From positions 248,001-312,000 of the forward strand of contig JAJDUP010000012.1 in NCBI GenBank assembly GCA_022826565.1: DNA of 64,000 nt, given 5' to 3'. The stretch's first letter is position 1; each line of letters starts with the position of its first letter. A program made the position numbers and the translations under genes. Positions 9,152 to 17,729 of the stretch are shown here, one piece after another. Origin of the DNA: Gemmatimonadota bacterium. Lineage in GTDB: Bacteria; Gemmatimonadota; Gemmatimonadetes; Longimicrobiales; Gaopeijiaceae. A model generated the notes under the pieces. The model saw nothing but the letters and a program-made list of their open reading frames with translations, was not told the DNA's origin and ran no database searches.

Positions 9152-10624
9152 TCACCGCGAATCCGATAGTCGTTCGAGGAATCCGTAATCCAGGAAGAAC
9201 TGGCGCATGCTGAAGCCCACGATCTCCCCGGCGGCGTCCTCTCTGAATTCCAACTCCAGGTCGAGCGACTTCCTCTGGAAGAACCGGGTGCCGGACTCCG
9301 GATGGAACACCAGTTGCGAGCCCGGGTTGAGGTCGAGGTATTCGAGCAGAAGCATGCCGTCCTCGGCCGTGATTTCGACCCGGGAATCGAAATCGTCGTA
9401 CCAGTACATGCCGGTCAGGCGATCCCATTGGGCCGGCTCGAGGGACACGGCGACGCGCTCGGCCGGTCCGGCGTACTCCTCGCCCCGCAGCAGCTTCACC
9501 GCGGCGTCGGCAACCCGGTAGTTGGCCTGCGTCGACGCATTCGCCATGGCATACACACCCACGCGAGCGTCCTTGTCGCCGATCATGGTGACGCTGTAGC
9601 CGTACCCCATGCCGCCGTGCAGGATGAGCCTGTGGCCCTTCTCGTCCACCCTCGTCCACCAGCCCAGCCCGTAGTCCTCCATGTTCGCCCGATGCGCCTC
9701 CTCCACGAGCTCTTCCGAGAGGATCCGCTCGCCCTCGAAAACCCCTTCATTCAGGTGCGCACCGAGGAAACGGATCATGTCCTGCGGCCTCACCCAGGCG
9801 TCGCCGGCAGGGTAGAGGTCGGTCCGGGTTCCGGCCGCCGGCCTGAACGAACCATCGGGGTCTTCGAGGTACGGGAACGCCATCATCTCCGCCATCGCGG
9901 CGTCAGGGTTCACCGGACGGGTCGCGGCGACGCCCAGCGGGGCCAGGACATGGGCCACGATGTACTCCTCGTACGACATCCCGGAGAGCTTCTCGATGAG
10001 CAGCCCCGCGACCGCGTACGCCGAGTTGTTGTAGCGCCACATTTCGCCGACGGGCCACCGGGTCTTCATCGTCGCGGGGATTTCCTGCAGACCGACCGGT
10101 TGCGGCCTCCGGCGGTCCAGGACGCTCGTCATCGTCTGGCCCAGCTCGTCGCTGAGCCCGGAGGTGTGGTCGAGGAGACTCCGTACCGTCACGCTGTTTG
10201 GCGGGTCATCGATGACCGGATGTTCCCCGAGATATCGGTTGACCGGATCGTCCAGCCCGAGCCTGCCCTGCTCCACGAGGGTCAGCACAGCGGTCGAAGT
10301 AACGGGTTTGAGCGTCGAGGCCGTGTTGTAGAGCGACTCGGTCGTGGCCGGCGCCTTCAGTCCCACGTTCGCGTATCCGTAGGCCCCCGACCAGACGACC
10401 TCGTCACCCACCAGCAGGGCAAGGGAGATGGACGGAACGCCCGCATCGAGTTCCTCCTGAATCAGCCCTTCCAGCACGGAGATCGTGTGGGCCAGGGTCG
10501 CATCTGCCGAAGTATCTCCGTTCTGGCCGCACGCGAGACCCGCCAGCGCGATCAGAGCTGCGGTCGGGGCCAACGCGTACCGCGTCTTTCGCCCGCTCCG
10601 ACGACACCAGCGACGGTTGCTCAC
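9152..10624 (-). CDS. Beta-lactamase-fold serine hydrolase, lipoprotein
   Basis: 490 residues. An Arg-rich N-terminus and hydrophobic segment end in LAGLAC (Cys32), a lipoprotein signal. The S-x-x-K motif is STLK (Ser103, Lys106), the Y-x-N motif is YNN in RYNNSAYAVAG, and HGG occurs in LHGGMGYGYS. The C-terminal 100 or so residues form a strand-rich accessory domain as in many penicillin-binding-protein-like hydrolases. Unlike its neighbour at 7857 it keeps all three canonical motifs. Its start is about 10 bases downstream of the stop of the CocE-type hydrolase, so the 12.6-5.1 kb minus-strand genes could form one long operon. Confidence 0.88.
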   Translation of the reverse strand: MSNRRWCRRSGRKTRYALAPTAALIALAGLACGQNGDTSADATLAHTISVLEGLIQEELDAGVPSISLALLVGDEVVWSGAYGYANVGLKAPATTESLYNTASTLKPVTSTAVLTLVEQGRLGLDDPVNRYLGEHPVIDDPPNSVTVRSLLDHTSGLSDELGQTMTSVLDRRRPQPVGLQEIPATMKTRWPVGEMWRYNNSAYAVAGLLIEKLSGMSYEEYIVAHVLAPLGVAATRPVNPDAAMAEMMAFPYLEDPDGSFRPAAGTRTDLYPAGDAWVRPQDMIRFLGAHLNEGVFEGERILSEELVEEAHRANMEDYGLGWWTRVDEKGHRLILHGGMGYGYSVTMIGDKDARVGVYAMANASTQANYRVADAAVKLLRGEEYAGPAERVAVSLEPAQWDRLTGMYWYDDFDSRVEITAEDGMLLLEYLDLNPGSQLVFHPESGTRFFQRKSLDLELEFREDAAGEIVGFSMRQFFLDYGFLERLSDSR

Positions 10625-10634
10625 ACGGAGATCC

Positions 10635-12566
10635 TCAATTCAGCTCCAGCAGCCGGCTCGCCCCCACCGGCACGATCGGCAGCAGCACATGCGACGGATA
10701 CTCCGGCGAATGATGCACCGCGTTGTGGGCCACGAACCATTCCGTCTCGTCGTAGTTGTTGCCGCCCGTATTGAGGTTGCGGTCGAAGCGCGGGAAGCTC
10801 GCCGAGGCCACCTCCAGGCGGATGCGGTGGCCCGCCGGAAAGTAGTTGCTCGTGGCGTCGAGGACGACGGTGATCTCGTAGACCTCGCCCTCTTCCATGA
10901 ACACCTTGCGGTCGAAGCCTTCACGGTAGCGCGCGCGGAGGACGCCTTCCTGCAGGAAGAACGCCGTGCCATCGGGGTGGACGTCGACCAGCTTGGCGGT
11001 GAAGTCGGTGTCGCGGGCATCGGAGGATACGTAGAGCGTGGCCGTGATGGGGCCTGTCATCTCGACGCCGGCGTCGAGGGGTGGGGTCGTGTAGACGAGC
11101 ACGTCATCTCGCTCCTCGACCGAACGCTGATCATAAAACCCCTCCTCCATCCCATAGGAACCGGACAGGGAGGGGGTCGGTGAACCGGGGTCGTAGGTGT
11201 ATCGGTCGACTGACCCGGTCTGCGGCGCCTCCGTGGTAAGCACCCCGTCGCCGTTCAGGCTGTTCGCCGCGCCGCCGCTCGTCAGGTAGTACCGGGTAAA
11301 CTCGGTGCCCGCGATCGGCCACTCGTCGGCGGCCCGCCACTCGTTCCTGCCCATCAGGTAGTACTGGACGGGCGGCATGTCGGTGACCCCGTTGTCCTCG
11401 CCCTTGAGCCAGTGGCCGTACCAGCGGACGTACAGGGTCCAGAAGTCGTAGCGGGCGTCACCCACGTCGCGCTCGCCGATCACCGTGGGGGCGCTGATGC
11501 GCTCGGAGTCGCAGTGGGACACGGGCGAGATGACGACGAACTGGTTGTCGCGCGCGGTGCTCGAGACGGCGTTCTCCTGGAAGTAGTTGAACTGCCAGAG
11601 CGTCTCGTTCACGCCGAAGTCGTGCCACGAATTGATGAAGAGGGTGGGGACGTCGATCTGCTCGTGGCCCTTGTAGTACGGGAACTGGTCCCACCACGGG
11701 TCGGCCAGGCCGTAGGTGAGGATGGATTCCCAGTCGGTGTGCGGGCGGTTCGCCTTCTGCATCATGTCTATCAGGGGAAGCGAATTGATGATCGCGTCCA
11801 GGTCGACCTCGGGCGCGTTGACCGGGCCCGGCGAGTACTGGTGCGCGATCCGCTGGAATTCCTCGTCGGAAATGTGGGAAGGCGGACGCAGGTAGACCTT
11901 CGACCCGGCGAAGACCATCCACCCCGCGGCGGCCGCCAGATTGAACGCGCCACCGTTGTACGTCCCGAAGTATCGGTAGATGTTGTCGGCCGGGCCGTTG
12001 ATGCTGCCCGACGCCTGCGGAATCATCGCGGCCAGGCTCGGCGGCTGGGCCGGCGCCATCCACACCTGCGCGTCCCCCAGGTCGGAGCAGCCGTAGGTGC
12101 CGACCTTCCCGTTCGACCATGGCCGGCCGCCGAGCCACTCGACCGCATCGTACCCGTCGACATCCTCCCTGACGGCGAGCGAGTACACGCCCTCGGACTC
12201 GAAGCGGCCCCGCTTGTCCTGCACGGCCACGACGTACCCCTGCCCGACGAACATGGCGACGACTTCTCCCGCGTAGCCGGCGCGGAAGGCGGACTTGTCG
12301 TACGGCGTGCGGATCAGAATGACCGGGAGCGGTTCCGGCGCGCCGTCGGGGAAGTAGAGATCGGTGGACAGACGGACCCCATCGCGCATCGGCACCCGCA
12401 CCGCCTGCTCGACACGCATGTCGTACCGGGCCTCTAGCATGGGGTAGGCGGCACCGTCGCCGGGCTGGGCGGCGGCGGTCGCGCTCCCGTCATCGGTGGC
12501 CGGCGGCGCACAGTTCGACAGCGCGAGACAGCCGATGCAGACGAGGAGTACATTGGTGCGGATCAT
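10635..12566 (-). CDS. CocE/NonD-family hydrolase (S15 X-Pro dipeptidyl-peptidase-like), lipoprotein
   Basis: 643 residues from ATG 12566 (MIRTNVLLVCIGCLALSNC). A start at 12620 would place 18 extra residues before the signal. Lipobox LSNC, Cys19. An alpha/beta-hydrolase core follows: RVPMRDGVRLSTDLYFP, the oxyanion-region motif RTPYDKS, and the nucleophile elbow GCSDLG (Ser161). The C-terminal half is the jelly-roll domain typical of the family, with the conserved HRIRLEVASASFPRFDRN. Family members remove X-Pro dipeptides or cleave esters and acylated antibiotics. A paralogue lies at 36843-39026. Confidence 0.9.
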   Translation of the reverse strand: MIRTNVLLVCIGCLALSNCAPPATDDGSATAAAQPGDGAAYPMLEARYDMRVEQAVRVPMRDGVRLSTDLYFPDGAPEPLPVILIRTPYDKSAFRAGYAGEVVAMFVGQGYVVAVQDKRGRFESEGVYSLAVREDVDGYDAVEWLGGRPWSNGKVGTYGCSDLGDAQVWMAPAQPPSLAAMIPQASGSINGPADNIYRYFGTYNGGAFNLAAAAGWMVFAGSKVYLRPPSHISDEEFQRIAHQYSPGPVNAPEVDLDAIINSLPLIDMMQKANRPHTDWESILTYGLADPWWDQFPYYKGHEQIDVPTLFINSWHDFGVNETLWQFNYFQENAVSSTARDNQFVVISPVSHCDSERISAPTVIGERDVGDARYDFWTLYVRWYGHWLKGEDNGVTDMPPVQYYLMGRNEWRAADEWPIAGTEFTRYYLTSGGAANSLNGDGVLTTEAPQTGSVDRYTYDPGSPTPSLSGSYGMEEGFYDQRSVEERDDVLVYTTPPLDAGVEMTGPITATLYVSSDARDTDFTAKLVDVHPDGTAFFLQEGVLRARYREGFDRKVFMEEGEVYEITVVLDATSNYFPAGHRIRLEVASASFPRFDRNLNTGGNNYDETEWFVAHNAVHHSPEYPSHVLLPIVPVGASRLLELN

Positions 12567-12710
12567 GGTGCAGCTTCCCGTGCCGAGTTGTAGTGTCCGG
12601 TACTCACATCCATTAGGCAACGGAGCGGACGGACGCGCCAGATGGTCGCGCCGGTGGTGTCTGATCGTCCGAGCAACAGAACGCCAACGACGTAGGAAGG
12701 AAGTTCTGCC

Positions 12711-13847
12711 ATGAGCCAGCCAGGAGCCATCAGATCCGGGCCTTTGCCCTTCGCCTTGCTAGCACTCGTGCTCCTGGGCGCCGCCTGCGACGCCGCGGCC
12801 CGGAACGCCGCGGCCATTCCCAGGGATTCGATCATCGCCCGCCTGGCCGACCTGCGAGCGATCCACACGCCGGAAGGAATCGAAGTCCCGGAGCCGATCG
12901 AGGTCAACGGGTCGACCCAGTGGCTCTCGATCCGCGGACTCAACCGCGCCAACCCGATCCTTCTCGTGCTCCACGGCGGACCCGGCAGCCCGGTCATGGG
13001 GATGGCCTGGGCGTACCAGAAGCCGTGGGAGGACTTTTTCACGGTCGTCAACTGGGACCGGCGCGGCGTGGGCAAGAGCTTCGCCGCGGCTGACTCCGCC
13101 AGACTCGCACCGACGCTGAGCCTTCAGCAGCACGTGGATGACGCCGTCGTCGTCGTCGAACATCTGCTGACCCGGTTCGGCCAGCAGAAGCTGGTCGTGC
13201 TCGGATACTCCTACGGCAGCTCGATCGGACCCCGCCTCGTCGAGCAGAACCCGCAACTTTTTCACGCTTACGTGGGGCTCGGCCAGTCGGGCGGCCCGGG
13301 CAGCGAGGCGCAGCTCTATGCCACGCTCAAGGAGCGCGTCCGAGCGGCCAACGACACAGCCGCGATTCGCGAACTGGAGGCCCTACAGCCCTACCCGCCC
13401 CCGCCGGGACCCGGCACCGTGGCCAAGCTGCTCGCCGCCCGCAAGTGGGCCCGGGAGTACGACGGCGGCTGGTACGGCAAGCCCACCTTCGACCTGTACT
13501 TCGCACTCCCCGAATGGGGACCCGAGTACACGGCGGAGAACGTTGCGAACCTGCTACCGGCGATGGCGTGGGCGGAGCGCCACCTGATCGACGGTGCGCC
13601 GGAGCCGCGCCGAAGCGGGATGGTCGAACGCTTCGAGGTCCCCGTCGTCATGCTCCACGGACGTTTTGACCTGCACACGCCGTATGAAAGCGCCCTCGCC
13701 TACTTCAACCGAATCGAGGCACCGCACAAACGGTTCGTGACCTTCGAACGCAGCTCGCACATGATCATGTTCGAAGAGCCGGGCCGCTTTCTGCTGACTC
13801 TGGTGAACGAGGTGCTGCCGCTGGCGGGGGGTGCGGCTTCGTTCTGA
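12711..13847 (+). CDS. Proline-iminopeptidase-like alpha/beta hydrolase (S33), lipoprotein
   Basis: 378 residues. Signal ends at LLGAAC (Cys26). The core has HGGPGSP (88-94) in the oxyanion region, NWDRRGVGKS (114-123), nucleophile elbow GYSYGS (Ser167), then HGRFDLHTPY supplying the acid and ERSSHMIMFE the histidine. HGGPG plus DRRGxGKS is the signature of prolyl aminopeptidases. Ribosome binding sequence GGAAG precedes ATG 12711. It diverges from the CocE-type gene across a 144-base gap that must hold both promoters; no clear -35/-10 pair is visible there. Confidence 0.88.
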   Translation: MSQPGAIRSGPLPFALLALVLLGAACDAAARNAAAIPRDSIIARLADLRAIHTPEGIEVPEPIEVNGSTQWLSIRGLNRANPILLVLHGGPGSPVMGMAWAYQKPWEDFFTVVNWDRRGVGKSFAAADSARLAPTLSLQQHVDDAVVVVEHLLTRFGQQKLVVLGYSYGSSIGPRLVEQNPQLFHAYVGLGQSGGPGSEAQLYATLKERVRAANDTAAIRELEALQPYPPPPGPGTVAKLLAARKWAREYDGGWYGKPTFDLYFALPEWGPEYTAENVANLLPAMAWAERHLIDGAPEPRRSGMVERFEVPVVMLHGRFDLHTPYESALAYFNRIEAPHKRFVTFERSSHMIMFEEPGRFLLTLVNEVLPLAGGAASF

Positions 13848-13947
13848 GCAGCCGCACGAGCGCGATGCGCGGGCGGGCAGTCAAAACTGCGGATTCCCGA
13901 CCTGTCAACCGCCTCGCCGCCGACCGGGGCCGAAGGTATGTTTCGGC

Positions 13948-14679
13948 ATGCTTCTGAACTGCGATATGGGCGAAAGCTACGGACCCTGGGAAAAGGGCGC
14001 CGACGCCGCGGTGATGCCGCTGATCGACCTGGCCAACATCGGATGCGGGGGCCACGCCGGGGATCCCGACACGATGGCCCGGACGCTCGAGCTGGCGGCG
14101 CTGCACGGTGTGAGGCCGGGCGCCCACCCCGGCTATCCCGACCGGCGCAACTTCGGGCGTCTGCGGCTGGACTGGCCGATCGACTCGCTCGTTCTTGAGA
14201 TCCAGGCGCAGATCGGCGCGCTACAGGCCGTTGCCACCGCGCTGGGCGTGCCGTTGTACCACGTGAAGCCGCACGGGGCGCTGTACCTGGCCATGATGGC
14301 GGACGACCGGCTGCTGACGCGGCTGGCCGAAGGCGTCGCGGCCGTGGACGACTCGCTCGCATTCGTGCTCCAGGCGACGCCCGACCGCGACCGGCATGAG
14401 GAGTTGCTCGAGCACACGCAATTGCCGCTGGTGTTCGAGGCGTTCGCGGACCGGGGCTACGGCGGGGACGGACGCCTGCGCCCGCGGTCGGTCGAGGGCG
14501 CCGTGCTGAAGGACGCCGATTCCGTCGCGGCTCACGTCGGGCGGCTCCTGCAGGGGTTCGTGGAAACCCCGGCGGGTCCGCTTGCCGTTGCAGCCGAGAC
14601 CCTGTGCGTACACGGCGACAATCCCTCGGCCTTCGAATCGCTGCGCCGAATCCGGGAGCTGATTCCGGGCCCGGCATGA
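13948..14679 (+). CDS. pxpA: 5-oxoprolinase subunit PxpA (LamB/YcsF family)
   Basis: With PxpB and PxpC forms the ATP-dependent cytosolic 5-oxoprolinase that opens pyroglutamate to glutamate. It is 243 residues from ATG 13948, starting MLLNCDMGESYGPW, the family's diagnostic N-terminus; an in-frame upstream extension is not conserved. Other hallmarks are IGCGGHAGDP, GAHPGYPDRRNFGR, YHVKPHGALY and FADRGYGGDGRLRPR, ending ETLCVHGDNP. The next gene starts within its stop codon (ATGA), so the three subunits are translationally coupled. Confidence 0.96.
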   Translation: MLLNCDMGESYGPWEKGADAAVMPLIDLANIGCGGHAGDPDTMARTLELAALHGVRPGAHPGYPDRRNFGRLRLDWPIDSLVLEIQAQIGALQAVATALGVPLYHVKPHGALYLAMMADDRLLTRLAEGVAAVDDSLAFVLQATPDRDRHEELLEHTQLPLVFEAFADRGYGGDGRLRPRSVEGAVLKDADSVAAHVGRLLQGFVETPAGPLAVAAETLCVHGDNPSAFESLRRIRELIPGPA

Positions 14680-15356
14680 TTACCTTCCCCGGGCCCGTCA
14701 GTGCCCTGGTTACCCTGCCGGTGGCGCCCGACCGCGACGGCATTGCCCGGGTGCTGAGCCTGGAAGGGTTCACGCAAGAGAGTCTGCCCGGTGTGCGAGC
14801 CACAATCCCGGCCTTCAACCGCCTCCTGGTCGAGGGTTCGCCGAGCGACTGGGATCCCGGCGAGGTCGAGAGCGTTCTCGAAGCCGGGGCGCGGGCCGCG
14901 CTACGGGCTCCGCCGACCTCCCCGGAGACACCGACGACCGCGACAACAGTCTCGTTGCCCGTCTGCTACGATCCCGATCTGGCGCCCGATCTCGAAGAGC
15001 TGGCCGCCACTGCCGGACTGGCTACAGGCGAAGTCGCGCGTCTCCACAGCTCCCCGACCTACCTGGTGCTCGCTACGGGCTTCGCGCCCGGGTTCGCATA
15101 CCTCGGCGATGTCGACGCCCGTATCGCCACGCCGCGCCGTCCTTCGCCACGCGCCCGTGTGCCGCAGGGCGCGGTTGGAATCGCCGACCGGCGCACCGGG
15201 GTGTACCCGGCCGAGGGGCCGGGCGGCTGGCGTCTGATCGGCCGTGTCCCCGCGGCCCTTTTCGAGGACCCCACCGAGCGCATCGCGCGGTTCACACCCG
15301 GCGGCTCGGTGGAATTCCGTCCCATAGCGCGCACCGACTACGAGGCGGAGTGCTGA
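14676..15356 (+). CDS. pxpB: 5-oxoprolinase subunit PxpB
   Basis: Carboxyltransferase-domain subunit 1 (KipI family), 226 residues. The family signature GFAPGFAYLGDVDARIATPRR-type segment (about 138-158), VPQGAVGIADRRTGVYP and GGWRLIGR are intact. ATG 14676 overlaps the pxpA stop by 4 bases; a longer open frame from 14604 would run deep into pxpA and is not used. It overlaps pxpC by 7 bases. Confidence 0.95.
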   Translation: MITFPGPVSALVTLPVAPDRDGIARVLSLEGFTQESLPGVRATIPAFNRLLVEGSPSDWDPGEVESVLEAGARAALRAPPTSPETPTTATTVSLPVCYDPDLAPDLEELAATAGLATGEVARLHSSPTYLVLATGFAPGFAYLGDVDARIATPRRPSPRARVPQGAVGIADRRTGVYPAEGPGGWRLIGRVPAALFEDPTERIARFTPGGSVEFRPIARTDYEAEC

Positions 15357-16306
15357 GTCCGACCGACCGCGCCGGGCCACCCCACGCCGTGGTGGACCGT
15401 CCTGGTCCCTACTGCACGGTCCAGGATTTGGGAAGGCGCAGCGGCCGGCGCGCCGGACTGGCCCCCGGCGGCGCAATGGACCAGCGCGCGTACCTGTGGG
15501 CCAACCGGCTGCTCGACAACGACCCCGGGGACGCCGCGCTGGAGGTCACCCTGGGCGGGTTCGTCCTCCGCTTCAACGTCGAGACGATGGTAGCTCTCAC
15601 GGGCGCGGACTGCCGCACCACCCTGGACGGCGTCGAGACAGGCGCCTGGCGGACCATCCGCACCCGGCCCGGACAGGTATTGCGCCTCTCCTACAGCGCC
15701 ACGGGCATGCGCGCCTACCTCGCTTGCCCGGGCGGCCTCGACACCGACCGCGCTTTCAACTCGGCCTCGTCCGTCGCCCGCGACGGATTGCCCGGGCTCC
15801 TCGGCCGACCGCTCCTGGAAGGCGAACCGCTGCGATGGCTCGCCCCGGACCGCACCCTGCCAAATCGCCAACTGCCCGCCCATCTCATCCCACCGGCAAG
15901 CCCCGATGCGGCCCTGGAAGTGCCCCTGATCCCAGGCTACGAGTGGCCCGAATTCTCCGACGCGGACCGTGACCGCGTGTTCGCCGCAGAGTGGACGGTT
16001 GACCCGACAAGCGACCGCACCGCGATCCGCCTGACCGGACCCGCGTTGACATCGGGCCCACGCATCCTCGACTCCACGCCCCTTGTCGACGGCACGATCC
16101 AAGTCACCGGCGACAACCGTCCCCTCGTATTCATGCGCGACCGGCCCACCATCGGCGGCTATCCGAAGCTCGGCGGGACCGACCCGATAGCCCTCGACGC
16201 ACTCGCCCAGGCCCGGCCCGGCACTCCCGTTCGCTTCGTCCCAGCCGAACCCGAAGCAGCCCGGCTGGCCATGGCGCGCCGCGAGTCCTTCTTCGAGATC
16301 CGTTGA
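15350..16306 (+). CDS. pxpC: 5-oxoprolinase subunit PxpC
   Basis: Carboxyltransferase-domain subunit 2 (biotin-dependent carboxyltransferase, KipA family), 318 residues. It begins at GTG 15350 inside the end of pxpB. Conserved pieces: VQDLGRRSGRRAGLAPGGAMDQ-type entry (about 24-44), NPGDAALEVTLGG-like segment, RAYLACPGGLD and a C-terminal TIGGYPKLGGTDPIALDALAQ. It completes a pxpABC operon of ordinary order. Oxoproline arises from N-terminal glutamine of degraded proteins, which fits the peptidase-rich neighbourhood. The downstream gene is convergent. Confidence 0.95.
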   Translation: MLSPTDRAGPPHAVVDRPGPYCTVQDLGRRSGRRAGLAPGGAMDQRAYLWANRLLDNDPGDAALEVTLGGFVLRFNVETMVALTGADCRTTLDGVETGAWRTIRTRPGQVLRLSYSATGMRAYLACPGGLDTDRAFNSASSVARDGLPGLLGRPLLEGEPLRWLAPDRTLPNRQLPAHLIPPASPDAALEVPLIPGYEWPEFSDADRDRVFAAEWTVDPTSDRTAIRLTGPALTSGPRILDSTPLVDGTIQVTGDNRPLVFMRDRPTIGGYPKLGGTDPIALDALAQARPGTPVRFVPAEPEAARLAMARRESFFEIR

Positions 16307-16369
16307 CTGAACGGACGACCGGCCACAACCAGGGGCGGTAGGAGTACAGTTGTCTGTAGCTCCACTTTC

Positions 16370-16402
16370 GTGAAAATCCGCAATCTGTTTGCGCATTTTC
16401 AC
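16370..16402. repeat. Inverted repeat between pxpC and the D-amino-acid dehydrogenase gene
   Basis: Left arm GTGAAAATCCGCAA (16370-16383) pairs with right arm TTGCGCATTTTCAC (16389-16402), 13 of 14 positions, around a 5-base loop TCTGT. It lies between convergent genes and could be a bidirectional terminator, but there is no T-run. Its outer arm shares GGATTTTCA (reverse complement) with the inverted repeat at 63853-63887. Confidence 0.6.
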
Positions 16403-16461
16403 AAGAGATTGCGCGCACACCCACCCCGACACACCCACCCCGACGCGCTCGACGCCCGTGG

Positions 16462-17697
16462 TCAAAACCTCCCCGCCGAAAACGCGTCCAACCCCACCCC
16501 CGGCCTCCCCTCCAGGATCAGCCCGGCGAGCGCCCATCCGCTGCTCGGACCCAGCGTGATCCCCAGCATCTGGTGGCCGGTATTCACGTACACATTCTCG
16601 CGCGAAGGCAGCTTGCCCATCACGGGGAGCGAATCCGGCACGATCGGGCGCATCCCCACCCAGGCGCGGCCCCCCTCCTTCGCCTCGGGGATGTCCACCT
16701 CTCGGCTCACGATGCGGCGCAGCGACCGGATCCGCGCCGTGTCCATGCGGCGGTTGATCCCCGACAGCTCCATCGTCCCCGAGAAGCGCAGCGCGCCCGT
16801 GAAGGGGCTCAGCCCGATCTTTGCGCCGCCCAGGTACAGGGGCTGGCGCAGCTGGTTGCGGGGCTGGTCGATCGTCACCGAGTAACCCTTCCCGGCGGTC
16901 AGCGGGATCGGCCACCCCAGCATCCGGGTCAGCGCCCCGGTGTGCGCGCCCGCCGCCAGCACCACCGCATCGACCGGCACGTCGTCCTTCGGAGTGACGA
17001 TGGCCTTCACGCGCCCGCCCTCGCTCCGGAAGCCGGTCGCCATGGTGTCTTCGTGGATCTCGACCCCGCTCGCGCGCAGCGAAGCCCCCAGTCCCGCGCT
17101 CAGTGAGTCCGGCCGCACATGACGGTCCGCCCCCACGAAGAGCCCGAACCTGAAGCCCGGGCGCAGCATGGGCTCGCGCTCATACACTTCGGACTCGGTC
17201 AGGTCGGTGCAGCTCGTCGCGCTGGACGCCGTCACCAGCTTGACCTCCTTCTCCGCCGCGGCCGCCTTGTCGGAGTCGCGGAACACCATCAGCACGCCGG
17301 ATTCGTGGCACTCGAACTCCACGCCGCTCGCCGCCAACTCGTCGTAGCGTTCCATCGTGAACCGGTTGAGCGCGGCGATGGCCGCGATGCCGCGCTTCTG
17401 ATCGGCGTGATTGCAGAATGACCGGAAGCGCAGCAGCCACGGGGTCAGCTTCAGCAGCGCCGAGGGCCTGATGTACAGGGGGCTGTCCCGCCGCATCATC
17501 CAGCTGAGCGACTTGAGGGTGAGGCCGGGCGCGGGGAGCGGGCTCGATATCGAGGGGCACACCCAGCCGGCGTTCCCGAACGAACAGCGGCTCCCCAGCG
17601 TCCACGATTCGACGACGACCGGGTCGGCGCCCATCTTCTTCAGGTACCAGGCCGTGGAAAGGCCGATCACCCCGCCGCCTACGACCCCGACGCGCAT
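16462..17697 (-). CDS. FAD-dependent D-amino-acid dehydrogenase-like oxidoreductase
   Basis: 411 residues from ATG 17697, which puts the dinucleotide-binding motif VGVVGGGVIGLSTAWYL right at the N-terminus; an upstream in-frame extension is not conserved. DadA features include the SFGNAGWVCPS segment soon after the FAD site, an ESGVLMVF strand, VDAVVLAAGAH, and a C-terminal VNTGHQMLGITLGPSSG motif near the flavin. DadA-type enzymes deaminate D-amino acids and pass electrons to the respiratory chain. It lies 32 bases downstream of the amidohydrolase pair and may be part of that operon. Confidence 0.9.
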   Translation of the reverse strand: MRVGVVGGGVIGLSTAWYLKKMGADPVVVESWTLGSRCSFGNAGWVCPSISSPLPAPGLTLKSLSWMMRRDSPLYIRPSALLKLTPWLLRFRSFCNHADQKRGIAAIAALNRFTMERYDELAASGVEFECHESGVLMVFRDSDKAAAAEKEVKLVTASSATSCTDLTESEVYEREPMLRPGFRFGLFVGADRHVRPDSLSAGLGASLRASGVEIHEDTMATGFRSEGGRVKAIVTPKDDVPVDAVVLAAGAHTGALTRMLGWPIPLTAGKGYSVTIDQPRNQLRQPLYLGGAKIGLSPFTGALRFSGTMELSGINRRMDTARIRSLRRIVSREVDIPEAKEGGRAWVGMRPIVPDSLPVMGKLPSRENVYVNTGHQMLGITLGPSSGWALAGLILEGRPGVGLDAFSAGRF

Positions 17698-17729
17698 CAG
17701 GACGGCCTGTACCCGGGCCCGCTCACGAT

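Noticed and set aside
16423-16450. Doubled CACCCACCCCGAC run after the hairpin
   Set aside because: Two short GC-rich units, no wider pattern; too little for a repeat call.
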